DNA from: JBOGCH01 sp051656645
GTDB lineage: Bacteria; Bacteroidota; Bacteroidia; Bacteroidales; Marinifilaceae
Direction: 5' to 3'
Assembly: GCA_051656645.1 (NCBI GenBank)
Contig: JBOGCH010000031.1
Span: 1 to 64,000, forward strand
DNA: 64,000 nt
Shown here one piece after another: positions 57,201 to 64,000 of this stretch; the stretch's first letter is position 1, and each line of letters starts with the position of its first letter. Made by a program: the position numbers and the translations under genes. The notes below the pieces were generated by a model. The model was not told the origin of the DNA, made no database searches, and saw only the letters and a program-made list of their open reading frames with translations.

Positions 57201-57741
57201 AAACATCGTCCGGTTTTGCATCAATGGAGTATCTACCATTCGCATCTGAAGCAACACCCTTAATTGTACCATAAATTATAATTGAAGCACCTGGTATAGG
57301 ATTGCCTTTTTCATCAACAATCTTACCCTTAACATTTATCAGCTCAACTTTCGATACATTCTCTTTCTTCTTTTCTGTAATCAGAATAAGCCCATCCACA
57401 ATTTCGTAACTGTATGGAGAATCCTTTAACAACACGGTCAATGCCGATTCAACATTTACATCGCTAACTACAATGGAATATAATTTCTTATCGCTTGCCG
57501 TTTGATTATTCTTAAAACCATAGGCTAATCCTGTCTGTTTCTTAATCTGCGATAACACATTAATAAGGGTTTTATCCTTCACATTCAGTGTTACTTTCGC
57601 ATTACTTATTTGTTGTTGTGTATTTGATAATACATCCGTGGAAGCAATCGCGGGTGTTATAAACATAACCCCAAATAATAAAAATAAATTAAATAATAAT
57701 TTATTAACTCTTATTTCTACTGTTTGTCCTTCATTTTTCAT
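54277..57741 (-). CDS. SusC/RagA-family TonB-dependent receptor with STN signalling domain
   Basis: A 1154-residue outer-membrane transporter: signal peptide (about 1-34), STN signalling domain (about 50-107; LNVKDKTLINVLSQIKKQT), carboxypeptidase-D-like domain (about 125-205), plug (about 212-335, with AMYGARGANGVILVETKKG), and barrel ending in LGVNISF. The STN domain is the hallmark of receptors that report ligand occupancy to a FecR anti-sigma factor, and fecR/sigma genes lie directly upstream. It is separated from fecR by 117 nt containing a hairpin, so its level may be set separately from the regulators. Imports an unknown ligand with the SusD encoded 15 nt downstream. Confidence 0.95.
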   Translation of the reverse strand: MKNEGQTVEIRVNKLLFNLFLLFGVMFITPAIASTDVLSNTQQQISNAKVTLNVKDKTLINVLSQIKKQTGLAYGFKNNQTASDKKLYSIVVSDVNVESALTVLLKDSPYSYEIVDGLILITEKKKENVSKVELINVKGKIVDEKGNPIPGASIIIYGTIKGVASDANGRYSIDAKPDDVLKVSFVGYKNEVVPIKGNTSLNVRLNPTVESMEEVTVVAFGEQKKESVVSAITTVRPMDLKSSSSDLTTSFAGKIAGIVGWQTGGLPGALTEEEMNTKFYIRGITSFQTGANIDPLILIDGVESSKLELARIAPEDIESFSVMKDASATAMYGARGANGVILVETKKGQEGSVYTSVRYEAVASMPTQEIDVVDPITYMKMYNQALTTRDPYATPQYSVERIDRTGSPDYPSFVYPMNDWYKLMFKSRSINHRMGINIRGGSKIVQYYASVNYNRDEGMLKTDRLNDFNCNIINNSFSYRTNLNIDLTSGIKLVINSTANFDKYNGPFKDVQQAYGMAFKASPVDFAPMYPPDLNYNWPHLLFGRTTNDQQINPYMEIHRGYTDRRRFSSQNKVEYIQNLSSLIKGLELRGSVAMQQTAYAKTGYFTKPHTYVLQDYDFETGKHTLNALNEQEAQTKLAIDPNSSGGNTSTRFSYQAQLLHTAAWKNHQTSLTAVFNAMEYTSSPAPSVLNGMPNRNLGLSMRGTYGFKDRYFLEASFGYNGSERFAQKNKMGFFPAVGAAWVITKMNSMESINHIVSFLKARASYGRVGNDGIIKEPRFVYLPLIDKGDAMDPTPMSQIFNRYVVSSYGNEDIKWEIAEQINLGLETKLFKGLMEFNLDVYQEIRHNIIAYRTTIPGSVGIEKPPLDNIGKARSRGFDFSGKLQHSFSKDFWVILNGTLTYNKTTYLEIEEPMARPEWQKKTGHELSQGVGYIAEGLFRDKAEIATAPRQGGDLMPGDIRYRDINNDGIIDINDAVHIGFPETPRITYGFSGFITYKSFELSFSFQGSGKRSFFMNPAAISPFAGDNALLKAIHDDHWTEENMAKRPFWPRLSTENIKDYIPQENWANGDSEIYKSTYFMRECRFLRCTGLELGYTLPNRVAQKMKLQNTKFFVRANNPFILTNFKVWDVELGSSGFNYPIQKTYALGVNISF

Positions 57742-57830
57742 AAACTTGTATAAATTAAGACGTAATTTTTTCGGTTACATGTCTTTATGTCATCATCTAT
57801 TGATAGCTGCAACTATCCTTAGAGCGAACA

Positions 57831-57857
57831 AGGGAATCTTCTCTAAGAAGATTCTCT
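57831..57857 (-). other. Hairpin between fecR and susC
   Basis: GAATCTTCT/AGAAGATTC forms a perfect 9-bp stem (12 bp with one wobble) and a 3-nt loop beginning a few bases after the fecR stop. It lacks a strong T-run, so it may be a partial terminator or RNA-stabilising end that lets susC be expressed from its own sigma-dependent promoter. Confidence 0.55.
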
Positions 57858-57858
57858 T

Positions 57859-58890
57859 TTATTTATTACTAACTATTCTATAAATACCTCCTTCCTCGAT
57901 AATGCGTGTCTCTGTTAACTTTGACAATGCCTTAAATACCCAGTCAACCCGTGTATCTCGAGCAAACTCCATACTATAACGCTGTCCATTTAGCTCTGAT
58001 GCACACTCAATTTCTACCCCATACCAATTAGTAATATCAGCAACGATGCGACCTAAAGTCTCATTATTATATTTAAAATTATTCTCTAACCATCCTAAAC
58101 AATCCGTAGCATCAACATCCTGTATAAAGCTAAGACCTTCCGTAAAATTGCATGTTACACGCTGATTGGGCTTTACCATCAACTCATTGCCATTCATTTG
58201 CACTCCAAGAGCACCCTCAACAAGAATTGTTTCCGACACTGCTAAATTATCTGAATGGTATACATTAAACTTTGTACCGTACACCTGTATCTTTGATATT
58301 CCTGCCATTACAACAAAAGGATGCTCGGACTTCACCACATCAAAAAAACCTTCGCCCTTAAAAGTCACCTCTCTATTGGCTGCATTATAATCCGACGCAT
58401 ACTCCAATACGCTACCCGCATTTAACTTGATTTTAGTACCATCGGGCAACTCAACATCCTGTGTAAAACCCGTTGGTATAACCACTTTGTATCTAACAAT
58501 CTCCTCCTTATTTATTGTTTGGGATTTTTTATTGCTTGTGCTAACGGCTAAACTTACGGGCGATATCAATGCCGAACTCACTGAATCAATTGCGATAACC
58601 GAATTATCTAAGCGAGATTGTATAATAACAGGATACTCTAAATTGGCAATACTAAGTTCTGGCTGCACATCCGTCTTTGGAAAAAACAGATAAACACCCA
58701 AGCTCATTACCACCATTGCGGCAACAGCACTAACCCTAAACATGATTCGCTTATTTTTTTGGTATCTCACCTCCTTCATAATCCGACTCCAATATTTATC
58801 AGAATCATAATGCTCTATAAATTCAATAGAACGCTGAACCTTGTGAAGTTCAACTATATCATGAAGTTCGTTGTCTCTATTCTTATTCAT
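57859..58890 (-). CDS. FecR-family anti-sigma factor
   Basis: A 343-residue inner-membrane regulator: cytoplasmic N-terminal helix-rich part (1-48), one membrane segment (about 50-70, SAVAAMVVMSLGVYLFF), and a periplasmic FecR domain (about 130-230; QDVELPDGTKIKLNAGS, GEGFFDVVKSEHPFVV, VYGTKFNV). A C-terminal DUF4974-like signalling domain follows (about 265-340, ETLGRIVADITNWYGVEI). It should hold the ECF sigma factor encoded upstream and receive the signal from the STN domain of SusC. The layout and length are typical. Confidence 0.94.
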   Translation of the reverse strand: MNKNRDNELHDIVELHKVQRSIEFIEHYDSDKYWSRIMKEVRYQKNKRIMFRVSAVAAMVVMSLGVYLFFPKTDVQPELSIANLEYPVIIQSRLDNSVIAIDSVSSALISPVSLAVSTSNKKSQTINKEEIVRYKVVIPTGFTQDVELPDGTKIKLNAGSVLEYASDYNAANREVTFKGEGFFDVVKSEHPFVVMAGISKIQVYGTKFNVYHSDNLAVSETILVEGALGVQMNGNELMVKPNQRVTCNFTEGLSFIQDVDATDCLGWLENNFKYNNETLGRIVADITNWYGVEIECASELNGQRYSMEFARDTRVDWVFKALSKLTETRIIEEGGIYRIVSNK

Positions 58891-59015
58891 ATCCTATGCT
58901 TTTATACAGTAGAGTAAATAAAAGCAAAAATAGATGACAAGATTTATGTTAATTTTATGATTAAATTTGCATTTTCCTGTAAAAAACGACTTTTTCGTCT
59001 TTTCCGTACTCTAAA

Positions 59016-59579
59016 TTACAGGAAAGGAACAAACATATTTAAATTATACTCCTCTCTGAGTTTCTTTAAACCGCGTGTTAAATGTGTTTTCAAAGTATTG
59101 ACAGAAATATTCAGTTCACCGGCCACATCATTATACTTTCTGTTCTTAACAATTAATTCCTGTATTGCATGTAACTGCTGTGGTGGTAGTAATTTTAATC
59201 TTTCATTCAGTTTTCGCTCGGCCTCGCGCAGTTCCTCCAACTCGTAATTACAATTAATTGTAGCCTCTAAATTTAGCACAACGGCATCATCCATAGGCAC
59301 TACCTTCTTTTGCTTCATATATGACAAACAAGCATTATGAACAGCCGTAAACATATAACTGCGTAAATTGTCTTTTACACTTAAAAAATAGCGTTTATCC
59401 CAAAAATGGACAAAAAAATCTTGAACTATATCCTCAGCAACAGAAAAAGAATCGGTTATCTGCACTGCATAAACACATAAACGCATATGGTAACTCTCAA
59501 ACAAAAGCCTAAATCCCGCCTCGGGCGAAGACGTTAAAAGACTCAATATTTCCTTATCCTTATCATTTACTTCTTTCAT
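59016..59579 (-). CDS. ECF (FecI-like) RNA polymerase sigma-70 factor
   Basis: About 187 residues. The frame is open to 59615, but the ATG at 59577-59579 (MKEVNDKDKE) gives the usual N-terminus. Region 2 (about 20-90) contains the HMRLCVYA, DIVQDFFVHFWDKRY and LRSYMFTAVHNACLSYMK segments; region 4 (about 120-180) has LPPQQLHAIQELIVKNRKYNDVA and a helix-turn-helix around ELNISVNTLKTHLTRGLKKLR. Expected to drive the SusCD genes downstream when released by FecR. It is the first gene of the run. Confidence 0.93.
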   Translation of the reverse strand: MKEVNDKDKEILSLLTSSPEAGFRLLFESYHMRLCVYAVQITDSFSVAEDIVQDFFVHFWDKRYFLSVKDNLRSYMFTAVHNACLSYMKQKKVVPMDDAVVLNLEATINCNYELEELREAERKLNERLKLLPPQQLHAIQELIVKNRKYNDVAGELNISVNTLKTHLTRGLKKLREEYNLNMFVPFL

Positions 59580-59739
59580 ACAATACATAACGCAACTTGA
59601 AAAAACAAGATACATTTTTATTTACATTTTTCAATACTTTATGTTGTATATTTTCATATTTTATAAATAAAAATCTACATAAACCTACAAACATCGTAAA
59701 CAACACACCCAATTACATCCATAAGCAACACTCCCCCCT

Positions 59740-59832
59740 CCCCCTCCTCACCATCTATACCCTATCTATATCCCATCTATATCTCCTTAGGGGTATAGGA
59801 TATATATAGATAAGTACTCTTAAGTGAGCGGG
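59740..59832. repeat. Degenerate 11-bp-period inverted repeat (element D)
   Basis: ATCTATA recurs at 59753, 59764 and 59775, exactly 11 bp apart. After CTCCTTAGGGG a right part contains TATAGATAAG and CTCTTAAGTGAGCGGG, partly complementary to the left part. It shares the 11-bp period and a CTCTTAAG boundary with the elements at 21164 and 32323 but is imperfect. The remainder of 59580-59907 shows nothing recognisable. Confidence 0.5.
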
Positions 59833-59907
59833 AAATGGCAGGAAAGTAGCTTGTTAGAGCATCCACATAATTGGGCAATAGTACACAAATCCCATATAAG
59901 CATTTAA

Positions 59908-60177
59908 GATAACAAATATCACTCCAAAGGTTTTGAAATAGTAAGAGTATCTTTGGATACTAAAAAAGGCGCTTGGACAAAGGCAGCACGAAAGCACGAT
60001 ATGAATTGGATTCATATATCTGCTTTAAAGGGATGGGATTATCCCGCAGGACAATTATATGGAATTCAATCCGTACCAATGGCATTTTTAATAGAGACTA
60101 ATGGAGTTATTATAAAAAGTAATGTTCATACGAATGAACTATCTGTTGTTTTAGATTCATTATTTACAAACCAATAA
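59908..60177 (+). pseudogene. Truncated TlpA-like thiol-disulfide oxidoreductase
   Basis: An open frame of 89 codons from just after a stop (59905-59907) to TAA at 60175-60177, without a credible ATG. The product (KGFEIVRVSLDTKKGAW, LKGWDYPAG, LYGIQSVPMAFLIETNGVII) matches the C-terminal half of TlpA/ResA-type thioredoxin-fold proteins, including the cis-proline loop (SVPMAF). The N-terminal half with the CxxC motif is missing, so this is a 3' remnant. Element D lies 75 nt upstream of it. Confidence 0.7.
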
Positions 60178-60460
60178 TCATGTTGATTTCATAAAACGTC
60201 AAGAAATATTATTTCACACCACTTTTTACCAAGTGTCCACCACCACTCACAATAAAAATATTACCACAGCCATCTACTTTTAAGATGACTATATTCTTTA
60301 AGCCACATCTGCATCACCAATTCTACCTTCTAGTTTTGCATCCGCTAAACTATGCTTAACACCAACAAAGTATATATTCTTTGCTGTTTTATTACAATTG
60401 TACGTTATTAAAGTTCTGAAAATAGATCATTTACGACAGGCCATAGAAAAGTACAGATAT

Positions 60461-60496
60461 AAAAAACGTCCTGTAAGCTTTCACTTACAGGACGTT
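60461..60496 (-). terminator. Terminator after tRNA-Ser
   Basis: The 13-bp perfect stem AACGTCCTGTAAG/CTTACAGGACGTT with a 6-nt loop is followed on the minus strand by a T-run (A-run at 60461-60466). The remaining 60178-60460 stretch shows no clear gene. Confidence 0.88.
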
Positions 60497-60508
60497 CCGC
60501 TTATTCAG

Positions 60509-60593
60509 CGGAGAGAGAGGGATTCGAACCCCCGGTACCTTGCAGTACAACGGTTTTCAAGACCGCCGCATTCGACCACTCTGCCATCTCTCC
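60509..60593 (-). tRNA. tRNA-Ser (anticodon UGA)
   Basis: An 85-nt class II tRNA. The acceptor stem GGAGAGA pairs with TCTCTCC (60510-60516), discriminator G. The D-arm is GGCAGAGTGGTCGAATGC; the anticodon loop CTTGAAA gives TGA, reading UCA codons. A long variable arm (TGTACTGCAAGGTACC) is typical of serine tRNAs, and the T-arm is GGGGGTTCGAATCCCTC. No CCA is encoded. It has its own consensus promoter and terminator, so it is a single-gene unit. Confidence 0.96.
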
Positions 60594-60603
60594 CTTGCGA
60601 GTG

Positions 60604-60634
60604 CAAATATAGGGACAATTATTGATTGTGCAAG
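60604..60634 (-). promoter_or_regulatory. Promoter of tRNA-Ser
   Basis: On the minus strand CTTG (60634-60631), a 19-nt spacer and TATATTTG (60611-60604) fit the Bacteroidota promoter pattern; the start would be just before the tRNA 5' end at 60593. Confidence 0.75.
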
Positions 60635-60791
60635 GGTTTTGGATTATTTTTTTTGATTTTTGTGTGATTATTTTCCTTGAAAGACCTACATTTGCTAGTA
60701 ATACAGTTATTTCCAATACATTACATCTATATACTTTATACAACAATAAAAAAGTAGTATTTATACCTAAATATAGGAGGTGAAATTGTCG

Positions 60792-60799
60792 TAATTTTG
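60792..60799 (+). promoter_or_regulatory. Candidate -7 box of the cysteate synthase gene
   Basis: TAATTTTG, a perfect TAnnTTTG, lies 31 nt before the ATG at 60830. No TTTG is found at the -33 spacing. Confidence 0.45.
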
Positions 60800-60829
60800 T
60801 AACGGTATAATATTAATATTATCGAAACA

Positions 60830-62113
60830 ATGACAGAGTATATTCTTCAATCAAGATGTTGTGGGGCCCAGTTCGAGGATAAGATGTGGGAATTGGATTG
60901 TCCGCATAACGAAGAGGCATCTTTGATTTTTGCCAACTACGCAAAGAAACAACTGGAGGTTAAAGATGAACTTCCGGGTTTATATAAGTTTGCCGATTGG
61001 TTGCCTATTTGTAAAACCCTAAAAGGATCGGGTGCGCCCGTTACTTATAAGAGCGAGAAATTAGCTGCTCATTTAGGTTTATCCAATTTATATATCACCT
61101 TTAACGGTTATTGGCCGGAAAAAGGAGCATACATGAAAACTGGCGCTTTCAAGGAGTGCGAGGCTTATGCTGTATGTGCGCGTATTAATGAGAATGAGAA
61201 TAAAAAGGTAATGGTAGTTGCTTCGGCAGGAAATACGGCACGTGCTTTTGCGCGCGTATGTTCTGAAAACAACATTCCGTTATTGCTTTGTATTCCTCAG
61301 GATTGCGCTAATGCCATGTGGAGTGCCGAACCATTAAATCCTTGCGTGAAGCTGGTTGTTACCGAAAAAGGTAGTGACTATTTTGATGCAATCAACTTGT
61401 CCAATATTATTTGTCAAATGGAGGAGTTCTATCCAGAAGGTGGTGCTAAGAATGTGGCTCGCCGTGATGGTATGGGAACCACTGTCCTATCGGCAGTAAC
61501 TACCATTGGTCAGATTCCCGATTACTATTTCCAAGCTGTTGGAAGTGGAACCGGAGCTATTGCGGCATGGGAAGCTAACCGCCGTTTTATTTTGGATGGT
61601 CGTTTTGGTAAGAACTTAATGAAGCTTATGGTGTCACAAAATGCACCATTCACACCAATGTACGATGCTTGGAAGCAGGATTCAAGAGCTATGCTTCCGT
61701 TAAATGATAACACGGCACGTGAGCAAGTGGAAGAAATTTGCGCTAAGGTACTTTCAAACCGTAAACCTCCGTATTCTATTAAAGGTGGTTTGTACGATGC
61801 ATTGAAAGAGACGGACGGTGATATTCTTGTTGCTACGAATGACGAGGCGCTAGATGCGATGAATTTATTTAAGAAACTTGAAGGTAATGACATTGAACCG
61901 GCTGCAGGTATTGCACTAGCATCACTTATTCAAGCTGTTAATAACGGACAGGTAGAAAAAGATAAGGTGATTATGCTTAACATTACAGGTGGTGGTATCA
62001 ACCGTTTTAAACGTACACATAAGGTTACATACAAGGAGCCTGACGCTTGCTTCTCTATTTACGAGAAACCCGAAGTAATTCACCAAAAGATTAAAGAGCT
62101 GTTTAACTTCTAA
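60830..62113 (+). CDS. Cysteate synthase (threonine synthase-like PLP enzyme)
   Basis: Predicted to convert O-phosphoserine and sulfite to L-cysteate, the first step toward sulfonolipids (capnine type) in some Bacteroidota and toward coenzyme M in some methanogens. The 427-residue protein has the threonine synthase fold. The probable PLP lysine is K108 in MKTGAFKECEA. The segment NLYITFNGYWPEKGAYMKT is, to my recollection, characteristic of cysteate synthases rather than threonine synthases. ASAGNTARAFA binds the cofactor phosphate, with GSGTGAIAAWEA and NITGGGINRFKR further on. N-terminal cysteines (C10, C11, C24) recall the zinc-ribbon-like start of the family. Threonine synthase is the main alternative call. 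The gene stands alone with its own terminator; lipid genes are not adjacent. Confidence 0.82.
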   Translation: MTEYILQSRCCGAQFEDKMWELDCPHNEEASLIFANYAKKQLEVKDELPGLYKFADWLPICKTLKGSGAPVTYKSEKLAAHLGLSNLYITFNGYWPEKGAYMKTGAFKECEAYAVCARINENENKKVMVVASAGNTARAFARVCSENNIPLLLCIPQDCANAMWSAEPLNPCVKLVVTEKGSDYFDAINLSNIICQMEEFYPEGGAKNVARRDGMGTTVLSAVTTIGQIPDYYFQAVGSGTGAIAAWEANRRFILDGRFGKNLMKLMVSQNAPFTPMYDAWKQDSRAMLPLNDNTAREQVEEICAKVLSNRKPPYSIKGGLYDALKETDGDILVATNDEALDAMNLFKKLEGNDIEPAAGIALASLIQAVNNGQVEKDKVIMLNITGGGINRFKRTHKVTYKEPDACFSIYEKPEVIHQKIKELFNF

Positions 62114-62134
62114 GCATAACAGTTTTAAGATAAG

Positions 62135-62180
62135 AAAAACCTTATATTCCCATAAAGTGTGGAGTATAAGGTTTTTTTGT
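62135..62180 (+). terminator. Terminator after the cysteate synthase gene
   Basis: The stem AAAAACCTTATATTCC pairs with GGAGTATAAGGTTTTT (one wobble) with a 10-nt loop and is followed by a T-run. Confidence 0.88.
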
Positions 62181-62245
62181 TTTATTTTTTATTTTTCTTT
62201 GTACCGTAATTACAATACACCGTATATACGGAAAATACAATTAGC

Positions 62246-63556
62246 ATGGAAATACAATTAAAAAAGACCTTATTACGTTTCTTCTCACTTGACTTTTATT
62301 TCTCTGTACTGAGGAGGGATTGGCGTATTTCCACATTTATTACCGATGTTTTGTTAAAGGGATTAGCCTTTGTTGTTGTCACTACTTATAGGTTTGTTAA
62401 GGATGCCTGCGTAATGTCTGCATCGGCGCTTACCTTTTACTCCTCACTGGCTATTATTCCGCTGTGTGCTCTTTTGTTGGCTATTGCACGCGGGTTTGGG
62501 GTGTCGAAGATTATTGAAGAGGCTATACGCAAACAACAGTTCGCCGATTCTCAGATAACGGAGTTTCTTATTGATTTTGCGAATAATGCACTTGAATTTA
62601 CTAGAGGCGGATTAGTTACCGGTATTGGTATTATTTTATTAATGTGGGCGGTGATTAGGGCGTTTAGCAGTACCGAATTGGCCATGAATCAAATATGGCG
62701 TATTAGTCGGGGACGTACCATTTCAAGAAAAATGACGCAATACATGTCTATTATGTTTATTGCCACATTGCTCATCATTATCATTTGTACCATAAACGTA
62801 TTCCTCACTACCAATTTACAAAGCTATTTAGGCGATCACAAAATACTTAACTTGGCCGGCGAGGCACTGATTCGTTTACTTAACATGCTACCCTATTTAT
62901 TGGTATGGGTACTGTTTATTTTTATATACATGTTTATGCCCACAACAGCTGTAAGGTTTAAACATGCGTTTTGGGCGGGCGTAATTGCCGGTACAGCCTT
63001 TCAATTAATACAATGGGTATATATTCGTTTCCAGATAGGTGTAAGCAATTACAACGCCATTTACGGTAGTTTAGCGGCATTGCCACTTTTATTGGTATGG
63101 ATACAAATAAGCTGGTGCGTTGTTTTATGGGGAGCGGAATTATGCTACATTATGCGCAACCGACATGTTATGTTTAAGAATGAGGACGACCCAGATATCA
63201 GTTGGACGGAAAGTGTTACTATGGCTATTCGGATAATAGAGGCAATTTCTACAGAATTTAAAGCCGGAAATCCACCACCAACATTGACAGAACTAAGTAA
63301 GCGACTCAAAATTAACACAGGTAAATTGCGTATCGTTTTACAGCTTCTCATTAATAAAGGGATACTAATTGGCGTGAAGCTATCGTACGATGTACAATAC
63401 TACCCGGCTTTGGATTTACATAACGTCTCTACCGCCAATTTAATTATAAAACTCTCCGAGCTGGATAAGGACTCCACACAAATGTGGAAACTGCGCGCTA
63501 AGGATGCAATTATACGCGAATTTAAGAAGGATACATTTTTAAAGGATAGTAATTAA
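62246..63556 (+). CDS. YihY/BrkB-family inner-membrane protein with C-terminal winged-helix-like domain
   Basis: The 436-residue protein has about six membrane segments in residues 30-310. Family features include SASALTFYSSLAIIPLCALLLAI (about 58-80), AFSSTELAMNQIWRI, MPTTAVRFKHAFWAGVIAGTAFQL and SNYNAIYGSLAALPLLLVWIQISW. The C-terminal roughly 110 residues (about 325-436) are soluble, with a winged-helix-like pattern (TLTELSKRLKINTGKLRIVLQLLINKG). The old 'ribonuclease BN' label for this family is a misannotation; its function is not established. It is transcribed alone and ends at a bidirectional terminator. Confidence 0.88.
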   Translation: MEIQLKKTLLRFFSLDFYFSVLRRDWRISTFITDVLLKGLAFVVVTTYRFVKDACVMSASALTFYSSLAIIPLCALLLAIARGFGVSKIIEEAIRKQQFADSQITEFLIDFANNALEFTRGGLVTGIGIILLMWAVIRAFSSTELAMNQIWRISRGRTISRKMTQYMSIMFIATLLIIIICTINVFLTTNLQSYLGDHKILNLAGEALIRLLNMLPYLLVWVLFIFIYMFMPTTAVRFKHAFWAGVIAGTAFQLIQWVYIRFQIGVSNYNAIYGSLAALPLLLVWIQISWCVVLWGAELCYIMRNRHVMFKNEDDPDISWTESVTMAIRIIEAISTEFKAGNPPPTLTELSKRLKINTGKLRIVLQLLINKGILIGVKLSYDVQYYPALDLHNVSTANLIIKLSELDKDSTQMWKLRAKDAIIREFKKDTFLKDSN

Positions 63557-63600
63557 AAGTAAAAGGACATCAGCCTCATGGTTGATGTCCTTTTACTTTT
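63555..63600. terminator. Bidirectional terminator between yihY-like and mlrC-like genes
   Basis: An 18-bp stem (AAAAGTAAAAGGACATCA with TGATGTCCTTTTACTTTT) and a 10-nt loop, ending in T-rich sequence in both directions, lies between convergent genes. Confidence 0.92.
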
Positions 63601-63610
63601 AAAGTCCTTG

Positions 63611-64000
63611 TTATTTCACAGCAGGAATAAAATGCACTTTAAAGCTTGGTGTTTTCATATCAGGATCCAACGGATACATTGGACGATTAATACGCTTGAA
63701 TGGCAGTTTTAATAAATCCTGGTCCACTCCACCACGAGTTAAAGCCATCATCCAGTCGCCACGCATATCGTATAGTTCCTCAGTTAAATAACCAAGTTTC
63801 ACCATGATGATATCAGCTTTGCGTGGTTCAAAACCTAGATTAACAAAGTCACGCTCATAATGGAATCCTTTACGCAACTCGGTAACTATAATATGGATTG
63901 AACCGGTTTTAATTACCACTTCACGATTATTTGGGTTCTTTTCGTTGATTGCAGTTACAGTACCGTCAATCATTACCGGCGGCGCATAACGCGCATCAAC
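63611..64000 (-). CDS. M81-family metallopeptidase (MlrC-like), C-terminal part
   Basis: The last 129 codons of a gene that enters from beyond the right edge; the frame is open from 64000 to the stop at 63611. The sequence matches the MlrC C-terminal domain: NREVVIKTGSIHIIVTE, FEPRKADIIMVKLGYLTEELYD, and LTRGGVDQDLLKL followed by RPMYPLDPDM. MlrC of microcystin-degrading bacteria is a metallopeptidase; most relatives have unknown peptide or amide substrates. The metal-binding N-terminal domain lies outside the window, so activity cannot be judged. An internal ATG at 63973 is not the true start. Confidence 0.85.
   Translation of the reverse strand, partial: VDARYAPPVMIDGTVTAINEKNPNNREVVIKTGSIHIIVTELRKGFHYERDFVNLGFEPRKADIIMVKLGYLTEELYDMRGDWMMALTRGGVDQDLLKLPFKRINRPMYPLDPDMKTPSFKVHFIPAVK

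Noticed and set aside
60398..60625. 75-codon plus-strand open frame
   Set aside because: It spans the terminator and the tRNA-Ser gene on the opposite strand.
62246..63556. Ribonuclease BN annotation for the YihY-family protein
   Set aside because: The family is an integral membrane protein family; the RNase BN label is a known historical misassignment.

Overview
The window is a chromosomal segment of a Bacteroidota bacterium, most likely order Bacteroidales. The evidence is: two SusC/SusD outer-membrane import systems, one with its own ECF sigma factor, FecR anti-sigma factor and STN-type receptor; DUF4959/DUF4998/DUF5689/MetallophosN lipoprotein families; a type-2 isoleucyl-tRNA synthetase; and promoters of the TTTG / 19-20 nt / TAnnTTTG kind, clearest in front of tRNA-Ser. 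The DNA is moderately AT-rich. A predicted cysteate synthase suggests sulfonolipid synthesis, known in Alistipes, Odoribacter and relatives. Genus cannot be fixed from sequence alone.

Layout. 0-2 kb: mgsA (methylglyoxal synthase), then a FAH-family hydrolase and a DUF2721 membrane protein. 2.1-9.6 kb: an ABC-F ATPase followed by an RND efflux operon in the order outer-membrane factor, adaptor, pump. 9.6-21 kb, minus strand: housekeeping genes (PpiD-like foldase, topA, lspA, a DksA-like protein, ileS, aspartate kinase, DJ-1 family protein). 21.5-23.6 kb: ADP-forming acyl-CoA synthetase. 23.7-26.5 kb: an accessory patch with a large uncharacterised protein carrying a HEPN-like R-x4-H motif, a short outer-membrane-protein remnant and a small membrane protein. 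26.7-34.3 kb: a second RND efflux operon (adaptor, pump, outer-membrane factor) followed by a LytS/LytR-type two-component pair. 34.4-45.5 kb, minus strand: a five-gene SusCD operon whose enzymes are phosphoesterases rather than glycosidases, including a calcineurin-phosphoesterase/glycerophosphodiesterase fusion. 46-59.6 kb, minus strand: sigma/FecR/SusC/SusD/two surface lipoproteins, continuing directly into a pair of signal-peptide-bearing TldD/TldE-like proteins. 59.9-64 kb: a truncated TlpA-like gene, tRNA-Ser(UGA), cysteate synthase, a YihY-family membrane protein and the 3' end of an M81 (MlrC-like) metallopeptidase gene.

How genes may work together. The 46-59.6 kb run reads as a self-regulated import locus. 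A substrate-loaded STN receptor would signal through FecR to release the sigma factor, and the exported TldD/TldE pair points to a peptide-containing ligand. The 34-45 kb operon looks specialised for phosphodiesters such as glycerophosphodiesters or phospholipid headgroups. Both ideas are inference from gene content.

The most unusual non-coding signal is a set of intergenic inverted repeats whose arms are built from 11-bp units. Two share the unit GTTTCATTCAG, another uses GTTTCGACTAG, and three share a CCCTTAAGAGGG-like boundary. They lie at 1-29 (partial), 21164-21277, 32323-32450 and, in degenerate form, 59740-59832.
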